Origin: Allobosea sp. | GTDB lineage: Bacteria > Pseudomonadota > Alphaproteobacteria > Rhizobiales > Beijerinckiaceae | Assembly (NCBI RefSeq): GCF_030695125.1 | Contig: NZ_JAUYTP010000085.1 | Coordinates: 62,001 to 126,000 of the forward strand | Direction: 5' to 3' | Length of the DNA stretch: 64,000 nucleotides | In this document: positions 8,098 through 18,370 of the stretch, one piece after another | Position numbering within the stretch: position 1 is the stretch's first letter | How the letters are laid out: every line of letters starts with the position of its first letter | Notes under the pieces: model-generated | Seen by the model: only the letters and a program-made list of their open reading frames with translations | What the model was told of the DNA's origin: nothing | The model's database searches: none | Position numbers and translations under genes: made by a program

Positions 8098-9093
8098 TCA
8101 GGCGATCGTCTTGATCCGGTCGACCCACTTCTTCACATGGGCGAACTCGGTCTCCATGCCTTCGAGCGTCTTGCGGAAGGCGTCCTTGTCGACCTCGTTG
8201 ATCGCGATGTTCTTGGCCTTGACCAGGGCCAGGATGCGGTCGTCGTCGGCGATCACCTTCGGACGCAGCGAGTCCTCCATGTCGCGGGCGGCCTGGATGA
8301 GGGCCTTGCGCTGGTCCTCGTTGACCGCGCGGAAGCTCGCTTCCGAGATCACGATCATGTTGTCCTGCATCATGTGCTCGGTCAGGGCGAGGTTCTTGTT
8401 CACGTCGAAGATGCCGCCGTTGAAGGTCAGCGCCATCGGGTTCTCCTGGCCCTCGATCACCCCCGACTTGAGGGCCTGGAACACCTCCGGCCAGGGAAGC
8501 GGCGTGGGCGAGGCGCCGAAGCGCTCGAAGGTCCGGCGCCACATCGTGGTCTCCGGCACGCGGATCTTGAAGCCCTTGAGATCGGCCGGCGTCTTGACGA
8601 CACGGCTGGAGGAGAGCTGGCGCGGCATGCGCGGGATGGCGCCGAGCGGACGCAGCTTGGCCTGAGCCGCGACGTCGTCGCCATATTCGGCCATGATCGC
8701 GGTCATGACCTTGTCCTTGTGGGCGACGTTCTTGAACAGATAGGGATAGGTGAAGACCTCGGCCGGCTTGTACCAGCCGGCGAGCAGGGCCGCGCCCGGC
8801 GTCGCGACATGGATCGAGCCCTGCAGCAGCCCCTCGACATTCTCGCGCTCGCCACCGAGTGCTCCGGCATGGTGGGAGGCGATGTCGATCTGGCCCTTGG
8901 TCAGCTCCTTCACGCGCGCGGCGAAGACGTCGAGGCTCTGGGAGATGAAGTCGGTCTGCGGCGTCGCCGAGGCTCCGATCCATTTCAGTTGCTGGGCCCT
9001 CAGAATACCGGGGATGGCGATGAGGCCGGCGCCGAGCGCGGCTCCTGCCAGGACGGTCCGGCGGGTCGGCTGGTCTGTTCTGCTCTTGGTCAT
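8098..9093 (-). CDS. TRAP transporter substrate-binding protein (DctP family)
   Basis: A 331-residue periplasmic binding protein. The N-terminus has a twin-arginine-type signal (TRRTVLAGAALGAGLIAIPG, residues 10-29, then an Ala-rich cleavage region at LRAQQ). The mature part has the DctP signatures LKGFKIRVPET and GVIEGQENP. It follows the SAF-domain oxidoreductase gene by 75 bases and precedes dctQM. Its ligand is unknown; the operon partners suggest an organic acid or acylated amino acid. Confidence 0.92.
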   Translation of the reverse strand: MTKSRTDQPTRRTVLAGAALGAGLIAIPGILRAQQLKWIGASATPQTDFISQSLDVFAARVKELTKGQIDIASHHAGALGGERENVEGLLQGSIHVATPGAALLAGWYKPAEVFTYPYLFKNVAHKDKVMTAIMAEYGDDVAAQAKLRPLGAIPRMPRQLSSSRVVKTPADLKGFKIRVPETTMWRRTFERFGASPTPLPWPEVFQALKSGVIEGQENPMALTFNGGIFDVNKNLALTEHMMQDNMIVISEASFRAVNEDQRKALIQAARDMEDSLRPKVIADDDRILALVKAKNIAINEVDKDAFRKTLEGMETEFAHVKKWVDRIKTIA

Positions 9094-9168
9094 GATGTCC
9101 TCCCTGGACGTTGGGCCGGCCCGTTATCTCGGGCTCTCGCCGGTCTGCACTGCTAGGCCGGGGCGACG

Positions 9169-10509
9169 TCAGCCCCGGAAGAGATCCTCCATCTCGCGGC
9201 GAACCTTGACCGCGGCATCGTCGGCGTCGAAGGCGACGTCCGACCACTTCAGCCGCTGGCCCAGCGCGATATCATGCTTGAGCTTGACGCGATGGGCGAG
9301 GCCCAGCGGCAGATAGCCTTCCGCCAGCGAGGTCTTGGCCGGCGTCTGCTTGCCCCATACGCAGAAGCCGCCCTCGCCATCCAGCATTTCGCCGGCCTTG
9401 AGGTCGCGCTTGGCGGTGGCGACGACGTCGGAATTGAAGCAGATCGGCGCGCCCGTCGGCTCATGACGCAGCGCGGCGGAGGCGACCGAGATGCCGAGTT
9501 CCAGCCCGATCATGTGGATCGGCCGGTAGAGGCACGAGTAGCGACCGCTCTTGTCGGGCAGCATCGAATACTCGCGGAAGCACTCCTCGCTATAGGCGCT
9601 GTCGGATTCGAAGACGACATAGGTGCCCATGACCAGGCTGTGGGGCACGTCGGTGCCGTCGCGATAGACCGAGGAGGTCACCTCGGTGACGCCGGCCCGC
9701 TCCAGCACGCCGCCATCGGCCTTGGGCTTGCAGATCTCGGCATGCTCGAACCGCGTCGCCGGCGGGAAGGACAGGCCTTCCGTCTGCGATTCCAGCCCCG
9801 TCGCGTTGCAGACCGCGGTCATCTCGATGCCCGACTTGGTGCCGTCGACGAAGGAGTTGAACATCTTCGGATTGATCGAGTTGCGATCCTTGATCTTCAT
9901 GTACTTGTCGAGGATGTCCCAGACCGTGTCGGGCGTCGACTGGTGGTAGGTCGGGTGGTAGCGCGTGCCCTTGCCGGCGCTGACGACCCGGAAGCCCGAG
10001 GCGCGGGCCCAGTCGACATGGTCGGCGATCAGGGCCGGCTGGTCGCCCCAGGCCAGCGAATAGACCACGCCGGCCTCGCGCGCCTTGCGCGCCAGCAGCG
10101 GCCCGGCGCAGGCGTCGGCCTCGACATTGACCATGACGATGTGCTTGCCATTGGCGATGGCGCGCATCGCGAAGCGGATGCCGGCACCCGGATCGCCCGT
10201 CGCCTCGATGATGACCTCGACGCCGGGATGGTCGATCAGCGCGTCCCCGTCCTCGGTGACGAGCGTCGCACCGTTCTTCAGCGCATCGTCGATCGAGGTG
10301 GCCGCGTATTGTTCCTCCGGCCAGCAGGCGAGTTTCAGCTGCGAGCGGGCGCGGGCGGTGTTGAGGTCGGCGACGCCGACGATGTGCATCCCGTCCGTGC
10401 TGCGGGCCTGGGAGAGGAACATGGTGCCGAACTTGCCGGCGCCGATGATGGCGACGGTGACCGGCTTGCCGGCGGCCTTCCGTTCGAGAAGCAGTCTATG
10501 CAGGTTCAT
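9169..10509 (-). CDS. NAD(P)-dependent oxidoreductase with C-terminal SAF domain
   Basis: A 446-residue protein related to homoserine dehydrogenase-like/Gfo-Idh-MocA Rossmann enzymes. The nucleotide-binding motif AIIGAGKFGTMFLSQA is at residues 20-35, and EVIIEATGDPGAGIRFA follows. The C-terminal quarter resembles a SAF domain (VATAKRDLKAGEMLDG), which leads automated annotation to call such proteins FlgA-like. It is the first gene of the TRAP-GGT operon, divergent from a LysR gene. It probably oxidises or reduces the TRAP substrate or its derivative. A flagellar role is unlikely because no flagellar genes are near. Confidence 0.75.
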   Translation of the reverse strand: MNLHRLLLERKAAGKPVTVAIIGAGKFGTMFLSQARSTDGMHIVGVADLNTARARSQLKLACWPEEQYAATSIDDALKNGATLVTEDGDALIDHPGVEVIIEATGDPGAGIRFAMRAIANGKHIVMVNVEADACAGPLLARKAREAGVVYSLAWGDQPALIADHVDWARASGFRVVSAGKGTRYHPTYHQSTPDTVWDILDKYMKIKDRNSINPKMFNSFVDGTKSGIEMTAVCNATGLESQTEGLSFPPATRFEHAEICKPKADGGVLERAGVTEVTSSVYRDGTDVPHSLVMGTYVVFESDSAYSEECFREYSMLPDKSGRYSCLYRPIHMIGLELGISVASAALRHEPTGAPICFNSDVVATAKRDLKAGEMLDGEGGFCVWGKQTPAKTSLAEGYLPLGLAHRVKLKHDIALGQRLKWSDVAFDADDAAVKVRREMEDLFRG

Positions 10510-10758
10510 GCGCCGGTTCTTTCCTCGTCAGGCCGACCGCGGAGATCGGACGTCTCGTCATTCGAGGAGGCATCGCATGGAGAAGGGGTGGCGAACGCGG
10601 GCTGCGCGTCACCTGGCGCCGGTTGCCGGCGCGTCATTCCTCCCTGCGGGCCGCAGCTTCGTTTGATGAGCTGCATTCCTCATGTCATAGGCGTAACATG
10701 GGGTTCGTTCACTGGAAAAACGAATAAGTTTGGCATGATCGACGAATAGGATTCACCG
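10510..10758. promoter_or_regulatory. Divergent promoter region of the TRAP operon and its LysR regulator
   Basis: A 249-base gap between divergently read genes. The stretch 10700-10750 (GTTCACTGGAAAAACGAATA and following) is AT-richer than its surroundings, as expected for a LysR operator with overlapping promoters. No clear -35/-10 pair was assigned. Confidence 0.5.
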
Positions 10759-11673
10759 ATGATCGGAGGCATGCCACCGCTGCAATGGCTGCAGACCTTC
10801 CGGGCCGTGATGGAGGCCGGAAGCTTCGCCGGCGCGGCCAAGCTGATGAACCTGACGCCATCCGCGATCAGCCATCAGATGCGCGCGCTGGAGGGCATGC
10901 TGGGGCGGCCCCTGTTCCTGCGGGTGCGGCGCAGTGTCGTCCCGACCGAGGAGGCGCTGACCTACTCCGCCTCAATCGGCGAAAGCTTCGCGCGGCTGAT
11001 GACGGCGACCGTCCGGGTCGCGTCGGGGGCGGGCGTGCGGCGCCTGCCGATCCATGCCTCGCCGAGTTTCGCCACCCTCTGGCTGATGCCGCGGCTCGGC
11101 CAGTTCCTGCGCGAGCATCCCAGCATCGACGTCGCGCTCTTCGCCAGCCATGAGCCGGCCCGCCTCGGGCAGGACGGCATCCTCATCGACATCCAGTATG
11201 CGCGGCCGGTGCCGGAGGATTGCGAGGCGGTGGCGCTGGGCGAGGAGCTGATCGTCCCGCTCGCCAGCCCCGCTTTCGTGGCCGCGCATGGGCTGGAGGC
11301 GCCCGGCGACATCGCCCGCGTGCCGCTGATCCAGTCGCTGCGCTGCGTCGTGCCCTGGGACCAATGGGCGGCGCGTTATGCGCCTTTCGTGCCGCTGAGC
11401 CCGCGCGGGCTGCAGTTCGACCGGGCCCATCTCGCGCTGGCTGCGGCCATGGACGGGCTCGGCCTCGCGCTCGAATCGACGCTGCAGGCGCGCGATCTGC
11501 TCGCCGCCGGCAAGCTCGTGATGCCCTTCGGGCCGCGCGGCATCGGCGTCGTCGCCCATCGCCTGATCTATCGCCGGGAGGAGCGTGCCAATCCCGAGAT
11601 CCAGGCCTTCGTGGAATGGCTGATGCGCGAGATCACCGAGAAACCCGACCCCGAGGAGCGGGGCGAGCCCTGA
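10759..11673 (+). CDS. LysR-family transcriptional regulator (GcvA-like)
   Basis: A 304-residue LysR protein. The winged helix-turn-helix is at the N-terminus (GSFAGAAKLMNLTPSAISHQ, about residues 22-41), followed by a periplasmic-binding-like effector domain with the GcvA-group HASPSFATLWLMPRL segment. It is divergent from the oxidoreductase-TRAP-GGT operon and is therefore the probable regulator of that operon, responding to its substrate. The starts at 10759 and 10771 are close; the first is kept. Confidence 0.88.
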   Translation: MIGGMPPLQWLQTFRAVMEAGSFAGAAKLMNLTPSAISHQMRALEGMLGRPLFLRVRRSVVPTEEALTYSASIGESFARLMTATVRVASGAGVRRLPIHASPSFATLWLMPRLGQFLREHPSIDVALFASHEPARLGQDGILIDIQYARPVPEDCEAVALGEELIVPLASPAFVAAHGLEAPGDIARVPLIQSLRCVVPWDQWAARYAPFVPLSPRGLQFDRAHLALAAAMDGLGLALESTLQARDLLAAGKLVMPFGPRGIGVVAHRLIYRREERANPEIQAFVEWLMREITEKPDPEERGEP

Positions 11674-11713
11674 GCGCGACGGTCGGGTCCATTGAGCCGG
11701 CGTGGCTCGGCGG

Positions 11714-12088
11714 TCAGGGCTGGACGGTGGTTTCGGCTTCGCGCTTGCGGGCCCAGCGTTGCAGGATCGGCCGGTAGCGCAGGAAGCGGACATAGAGCCA
11801 TTCCAGCGCCGCGCCGACGACGCGGTTGCGTGCGACCAATCCGAGCGGGCGCAGCAAGGGGATGGCGCGCCACATCGCGGCGAAGGCGGCCGCACCCGAC
11901 AACAGCGTCCCGTTCTCTTCCGCATGAAAGCGCGCCAGCAAGGCACCGCGGTCGATCGGGCAGGCCGTATCCTCGGAGGTCACGTCGAGGAAGGTGATCG
12001 CGCCCTTGCGGTCGAGCCGCTTCATCGCCGCGATCTCGCGGCGGCACAGCGGGCAGTCGCCATCATACCAAACGGTTGGACCGGTCAT
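11714..12088 (-). CDS. DUF393 / DCC-family thiol-disulfide oxidoreductase-like protein
   Basis: A 124-residue protein starting at MTGPTVWYDGDCPLCRREI. The DxDCPxC motif close to the N-terminus is the DCC signature of DUF393, a predicted thiol-disulfide oxidoreductase family with a CxxC active site. The start at 12088 is preferred over upstream in-frame ATGs because the motif begins there, as in homologues. It lies downstream of katG but after a strong terminator, so it is probably expressed separately; a role in thiol redox would fit the katG-oxyR context. It is tail-to-tail with the LysR gene. Confidence 0.8.
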   Translation of the reverse strand: MTGPTVWYDGDCPLCRREIAAMKRLDRKGAITFLDVTSEDTACPIDRGALLARFHAEENGTLLSGAAAFAAMWRAIPLLRPLGLVARNRVVGAALEWLYVRFLRYRPILQRWARKREAETTVQP

Positions 12089-12163
12089 AGACGCAGAGAT
12101 GGGCCCTGTGCGGCGGCGCGGCAAGCGGGCCCGGCGCCGCAGGCGTCGATGTCGCAGGGGTGG

Positions 12164-12199
12164 AAAACAAGTCGTCCCGGCGCGGGGGCGCCGGGACGA
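12164..12199 (-). terminator. Rho-independent terminator of katG
   Basis: A perfect 12-bp stem (12172-12183 paired with 12188-12199, GGGG/CCCC loop). On the minus strand it is followed by CTTGTTTTCC. It lies 36 bases past the katG stop and is a textbook intrinsic terminator. Confidence 0.85.
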
Positions 12200-12235
12200 T
12201 GAGGGGGGCGGCACGCGCCCCCGAACAGAGCCGCC

Positions 12236-14407
<2,172 letters not shown>

Positions 14408-14551
14408 CACTTTTTCCCCGCGCTGTTGATCATGTCGGCTGATGCGGTCGGGGGCTTCACGCCGCTCGGATCGCTCAGATCGACCGCGTCGTAGCACGGG
14501 AAGGCGATAAAAATAATTTTGAATTTATAATCATTCTGATAAGCTGAGCCT
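14408..14551. promoter_or_regulatory. katG-oxyR divergent promoter/operator region
   Basis: A 144-base gap containing a distinctly AT-rich tract at about 14505-14545 (for example AAAATAATTTTGAATTTATA), directly before the oxyR start and upstream of katG. AT-rich dyad-like sequence between oxyR and katG is where OxyR binds in relatives. The exact operator was not resolved by eye. Confidence 0.6.
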
Positions 14552-15490
14552 ATGATTGGCATCTCGATCAAGCATCTGCGCTATTTCGATGCGCTGGCGC
14601 GCCAGGGGCATTTCGGCCGGGCCGCCGAGTTCTGCTCGATCTCCCAGCCGGCCTTGTCGCTCCAGATCAAGGAGCTCGAGGAGATCCTCGGCGCCAAGCT
14701 GGTCGAGCGCAGCTCCAAGCAGATCCGGTTGACCACGCTGGGGGAGGCGTTCGCCCTGCGTGGGCGCGATATCCTGCAGGCGGTGGAGGAGTTGACCGAT
14801 CTCGCCCGGGCCTCGCGCGGTCCCCTGGCCGGGCGCCTGCGCATCGGGGTCATCCCCACCGTCGCGCCCTATCTGCTGCCCCGGCTGATCAAGGAGCTGG
14901 TCGCGGGGTATCCCGGCATCGAGCTGCATCCGCGCGAGGCGCTGACCCGGATCCTGCTGGAGGATCTTGTCGGCGGGCGGCTGGACGCCGCTATCGTCGC
15001 CTTGCCCGTCTCGGAGCCCTCGCTGGCCGCCTTCACGCTGTTCGAGGAGGAGTTCGTGCTGGTCCGCCCGCGCGAGGACGCCGCCAAGCCGGTGCCGAGC
15101 CCGAGCATGCTGCGCGAGATGCGGCTTTTGCTGCTGGAGGAGGGGCACTGCTTTCGCGAGCAGGCCCTCGAGGTCTGCCATATGACGCCGCTGGCGCCGC
15201 GCGCCCTGATGGAGGGCAGCTCGCTGTCGACGCTCGTGCAGATGGTCGGCGCCGGGATTGGTGTGACGCTGATCCCCGAGATGGCGATTCCGGTCGAGAT
15301 TCGCGGCGCGAGCGTCTGCATCGCAAGGCTCGATGCGCCGCGGCCGACGCGCCAGATCGGCATGGTCTGGCGCAAGACCAATCCGCTGGCCGGGCAACTG
15401 CTCGAGATCGCCGAGATGGTCCGCCGCGTCGGCCATCTGGCCCTGGAGGATGCGACCGGCGCCTTCGGCGCCGCCTCGATCGCGGCATAA
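14552..15490 (+). CDS. oxyR: Hydrogen-peroxide-inducible LysR activator OxyR
   Basis: A 312-residue LysR regulator. The helix-turn-helix is FGRAAEFCSISQPALSLQI (residues 21-39). The two redox cysteines align with E. coli OxyR Cys199/Cys208: GHCFREQALEVC places them at Cys200 and Cys209 with the same spacing of nine. It is divergent from katG, the classic alphaproteobacterial arrangement. Peroxide oxidises the cysteine pair and the protein then activates katG. Confidence 0.94.
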   Translation: MIGISIKHLRYFDALARQGHFGRAAEFCSISQPALSLQIKELEEILGAKLVERSSKQIRLTTLGEAFALRGRDILQAVEELTDLARASRGPLAGRLRIGVIPTVAPYLLPRLIKELVAGYPGIELHPREALTRILLEDLVGGRLDAAIVALPVSEPSLAAFTLFEEEFVLVRPREDAAKPVPSPSMLREMRLLLLEEGHCFREQALEVCHMTPLAPRALMEGSSLSTLVQMVGAGIGVTLIPEMAIPVEIRGASVCIARLDAPRPTRQIGMVWRKTNPLAGQLLEIAEMVRRVGHLALEDATGAFGAASIAA

Positions 15491-15532
15491 AGCCACCGCG
15501 GGACGGCCGGGGCGGGCCCGCGACGTCAGATG

Positions 15533-15925
15533 TCAGACGAAGCGGCTCAGGACGAAGCCGGCGATGCCGATATGGGCCAGCGTGACCACGACCGACGCGC
15601 CATGCAAAACCTTGAAGCGGCTCTTGTCGCCCGTATCGGTCGCGGCGTTGATCGCCGGCATCAGCAGCTGGCGCGTCGGGATGGTCGAGACGGCGATGGC
15701 GAGAAGCCAGGCCGCCGAGACGCCGTCCCGGGGCGCGATCAACGCGGCCGCCGCTGCCGCAGTGGCCATCACGAACAGGTAGAAATGCGGGAAGGCGCGG
15801 CGCAGCACCCGCCCGGCCTCGCCTGCCGACAGCGTCGAGAACAGGATCGCGGCGAATCCGAACGAGAACAGGACCATGCCGCCAAACAGCAGCGCGACGG
15901 TCAGGAGGGCGGCGGTCTGCATCAT
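15533..15925 (-). CDS. DUF4149-like four-helix membrane protein
   Basis: A 130-residue hydrophobic protein with about four transmembrane segments: residues 5-28, a second around FPHFYLFVMATAAAAAALI, a third near SAAWLLAIAVSTI, and the C-terminal GASVVVTLAHIGIAGFVL. The LF..GFAAILFSTLSAGEAG...FP.FY pattern resembles DUF4149/TMEM205-type proteins of unknown function. It begins 68 bases after the photolyase-like gene on the same strand and may be co-transcribed. Either of two adjacent ATGs (15925, 15922) could start it. Confidence 0.65.
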   Translation of the reverse strand: MMQTAALLTVALLFGGMVLFSFGFAAILFSTLSAGEAGRVLRRAFPHFYLFVMATAAAAAALIAPRDGVSAAWLLAIAVSTIPTRQLLMPAINAATDTGDKSRFKVLHGASVVVTLAHIGIAGFVLSRFV

Positions 15926-15992
15926 CGAACCCTGTGCGTAAGAGAAAGAGGCGCCCCGGCCCGGCCGCGTAGGGCCACTGCAGACAGCGACA

Positions 15993-17213
15993 TCACAGGC
16001 ACCGCACGCGCTCCAGGATCTGCGGGATCTGCTGCTTGACCTTGAAGAAGCCTGCGCTCGCATGCGGCCAGATCAGTCTGTCCCAATCGCGCTGGAATTC
16101 GCGCAGCGTAATGCCGCGGGCGGCCAGCAGTGGCGCGGCTTGCGCCAGCCAATCATGCAGCGGGCCCTGCGTGACATAAGGCGTCGCGATCTGGCTCACG
16201 CCCGCCCGCTCGGCCCAGGCGACCAGATTGTCGGGCGCGTCGGCCTGCAAGGCGTGCGCAGCGAGCCCGGCGCGCGCGGCGGCATCTGCAAGCGCGGCTG
16301 CCTCGAACCGGATGACCGCATCCGACACCGGCAAGGGCGAGCGCAGGGGGCTCGCGGCGAGCGTGGCGCAGGCGCGGATGTCGAGGCCGGCGAGATCGAA
16401 ATCCTCGAGCCGGCAATCCTCGTCGGTGAAGAGCAGCGCTGTGGGCCGGCCGTGCTCCGGCGCCACGACGCTGCGCAGGCTCTGTGCCGGCGGCAGGCCG
16501 TCGGGCTCCTGCGCTTCGAGGCCGTGCGTGACCTCGGCCAGATCGCTCTCGCGCGGCGTGAAGCGCTGGCCGGTGAACGTGGCGATGTTCCAGGCCTGCG
16601 CCGGGTAGGGCTTGCCACGCGTATGCAGCCCCGCCACCCAGCGCCAGCCCAGCGTGTTCGAGGCGGCGTCGCCGTCGAGCAGGTGCCGGTAGAAGAAATC
16701 CGCACCCAGCCGCCAGGGCAGCCCCAGCGTGAAGATCCAGATCGAGGCGAACCACATCCGGGCGTGGTTGTGGAGATAGCCGGTCTCGGTCAGCTCCTGC
16801 GCCCAGGCATCGAAACAGGCCAGGCCCGTGCGCCCTTCTTGCGCGTCCGAGACCCGGCGGCGCAGACGGCGGTCGCCCTCGAGCGCGGCGAGATCGGCGG
16901 AAAGGCCCGCGACATAGGCAGTCCAGACGGACGGGCGCCGCTCCAGCCAGCCCTTGAAATAGCCGCGCCAGAATACCTCCTCGATAAATTTCTCGGCGTC
17001 CTCCGGCCCATGCGCGGCGATGGCGGCGCCGACCAGCTCGGCCTCGGTGACGAGCCGGCGCCGAACGAAGGGGGACAGTTGCGAAACGGCATCGTGGCGA
17101 CCGGGTCCATGGTCGAAATTGCGGCCATTGGCATAGCGCCGCCCCATCCGGGGGACGAAGTCTTCGAGCAGCTTCAGGCCCGTCTCGCGGGTCGCCATCG
17201 GTATCGATGTCAT
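15993..17213 (-). CDS. Photolyase/cryptochrome-like FAD-binding protein, domain order inverted
   Basis: A 406-residue protein. Residues 1-245 match the helical FAD-binding half of photolyases: FWRGYFKGWLE at 81-91, ETGYLHNHARMWFASIWIF at 143-161, and NTLGWRWVAGLHTRGKPY at 186-203. In normal photolyases an alpha/beta antenna domain precedes this half. Here an alpha/beta-like segment follows it at about 255-395. That segment looks like the end of an antenna domain, from the ADAAARAGL helix to LLAARGITLREF and a closing GFFKVKQQIP resembling the usual PYRVFTPFW. DNA repair or blue-light sensing is plausible; activity is not established. Confidence 0.75.
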   Translation of the reverse strand: MTSIPMATRETGLKLLEDFVPRMGRRYANGRNFDHGPGRHDAVSQLSPFVRRRLVTEAELVGAAIAAHGPEDAEKFIEEVFWRGYFKGWLERRPSVWTAYVAGLSADLAALEGDRRLRRRVSDAQEGRTGLACFDAWAQELTETGYLHNHARMWFASIWIFTLGLPWRLGADFFYRHLLDGDAASNTLGWRWVAGLHTRGKPYPAQAWNIATFTGQRFTPRESDLAEVTHGLEAQEPDGLPPAQSLRSVVAPEHGRPTALLFTDEDCRLEDFDLAGLDIRACATLAASPLRSPLPVSDAVIRFEAAALADAAARAGLAAHALQADAPDNLVAWAERAGVSQIATPYVTQGPLHDWLAQAAPLLAARGITLREFQRDWDRLIWPHASAGFFKVKQQIPQILERVRCL

Positions 17214-17361
17214 GGGGGACTACATCCGGGGTGACGCGGCATCTACGCCGGTAACGCCCCCGATCGCCACGTTATGCCGCTGTGACCGTTCGTCACCCTG
17301 TGCGGACCAAAGGATTCGTCGCGTCGCGCCCGCCGCCCTCGATGCACCGGGCCCGTGTCGA

Positions 17362-18357
17362 TCATCGCCCGGCGTCGAGGATGATCTTGGCGGCGCTGAC
17401 GCGGCCGGAATCGATATCCGCGAAGGCGCCGGCGCCGTCCCCAAGCGCGCGTTGCTCGATCCAGCCGAGCGCGCCGAGACGGCCGCTTGCGAGCGCATCG
17501 ACGCTCTGGCCGAAATCGACGGGCGTGTAGCAATAGACTCCAGCCAGCGTGATTTCCTGGAGGGTGATCTTGCGGATGTCGAGGCCGCCTTCGCCAGGGA
17601 TCAGGCCGACATGGACGATCACGCCGCCGGGGCGCACCATGCGGCAGGCGGCCGCGCGCGTCGCATCGGCGCCGACGGCATCGATGACGAGGTCGATCGC
17701 ATTGGCGTCAGGCTCGTCGAGGCCGGGCGTGTAGGTGGAAAATCCCTCCGCGGCGAGGGTGGCGATGCGCAGCGGGTTGGTGTCGCCGATCCGGATGTCG
17801 CGGGCGCCGAACAGCCGCGCGACCAGTCCGGCGGCCAGCCCGATCGCGCCGCCGCCGAGCACCACGACGCGGCAGGCCGCCAGCGGCTGGTGCAGGCGCT
17901 GCAGGCCGGTCCGCACCGCATGCCAGGAGACGGCGACGGGCTCGGCCAGCGCCGCATGGGCGATCGGCATGGCGTCGGGAATCGGCGTCAGGTTGCGCTG
18001 GGGAATTCGAACCAGCTCCGCGAAGGCGCCGGGCCGTGGCGGCATCGAGATGATCTGCCGCGTCGGCGAGAGATGCCAGCGCCCCTCGATGGCATAGGGG
18101 CAGGCCGGGTCGACCACGAGCGGGTTGATGGTGACGCGCTCGCCGGCACGCGGCCCCGTCGCGATGCGCCCCGCCGCCTCGTGGCCGAGGATCAGCGGCG
18201 GCGGGCGGCGCGCATCGAAGCCGTGATAGGCATGCATGTCCGAGCCGCAGATGCCGACCGCCTCGACGCGGACCAGCACCTCGTCGGCCTCCGGCATGGG
18301 ATCCGGCTCATCATGGAAGACGAGGCTGTTGGGACCGGTATAGACCAGCGCCTTCAT
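17362..18357 (-). CDS. Zinc-type alcohol dehydrogenase (MDR family), possible HpsP-like polyol-sulfonate dehydrogenase
   Basis: A 331-residue medium-chain dehydrogenase. Catalytic-zinc residues are present (VGICGSDMHAYHG, LGHEAAG). The NAD-binding motif is VVLGGGAIGLAAGLVARL. The structural-zinc lobe is unusual: the four cysteines normally between PLVV and PTRQI are reduced to one (VDPACPYAIEGRWHLSPT). It is the last gene of the eight-gene transporter operon, beside an SDR and a HisD/HpsN-like enzyme. By analogy with hpsNOP it may oxidise a C2 hydroxyl of dihydroxypropanesulfonate; a sugar-alcohol role (IdnD-like) is the main alternative. The start at 18357 begins MKALVYTGP, as in homologues. 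Confidence 0.72.
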   Translation of the reverse strand: MKALVYTGPNSLVFHDEPDPMPEADEVLVRVEAVGICGSDMHAYHGFDARRPPPLILGHEAAGRIATGPRAGERVTINPLVVDPACPYAIEGRWHLSPTRQIISMPPRPGAFAELVRIPQRNLTPIPDAMPIAHAALAEPVAVSWHAVRTGLQRLHQPLAACRVVVLGGGAIGLAAGLVARLFGARDIRIGDTNPLRIATLAAEGFSTYTPGLDEPDANAIDLVIDAVGADATRAAACRMVRPGGVIVHVGLIPGEGGLDIRKITLQEITLAGVYCYTPVDFGQSVDALASGRLGALGWIEQRALGDGAGAFADIDSGRVSAAKIILDAGR

Positions 18358-18370
18358 GCGGCGACCCTCC

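Noticed and set aside
9169..10509. Flagellar FlgA assignment for the SAF-domain protein
   Set aside because: The main domain is a Rossmann dehydrogenase and no flagellar genes are near.
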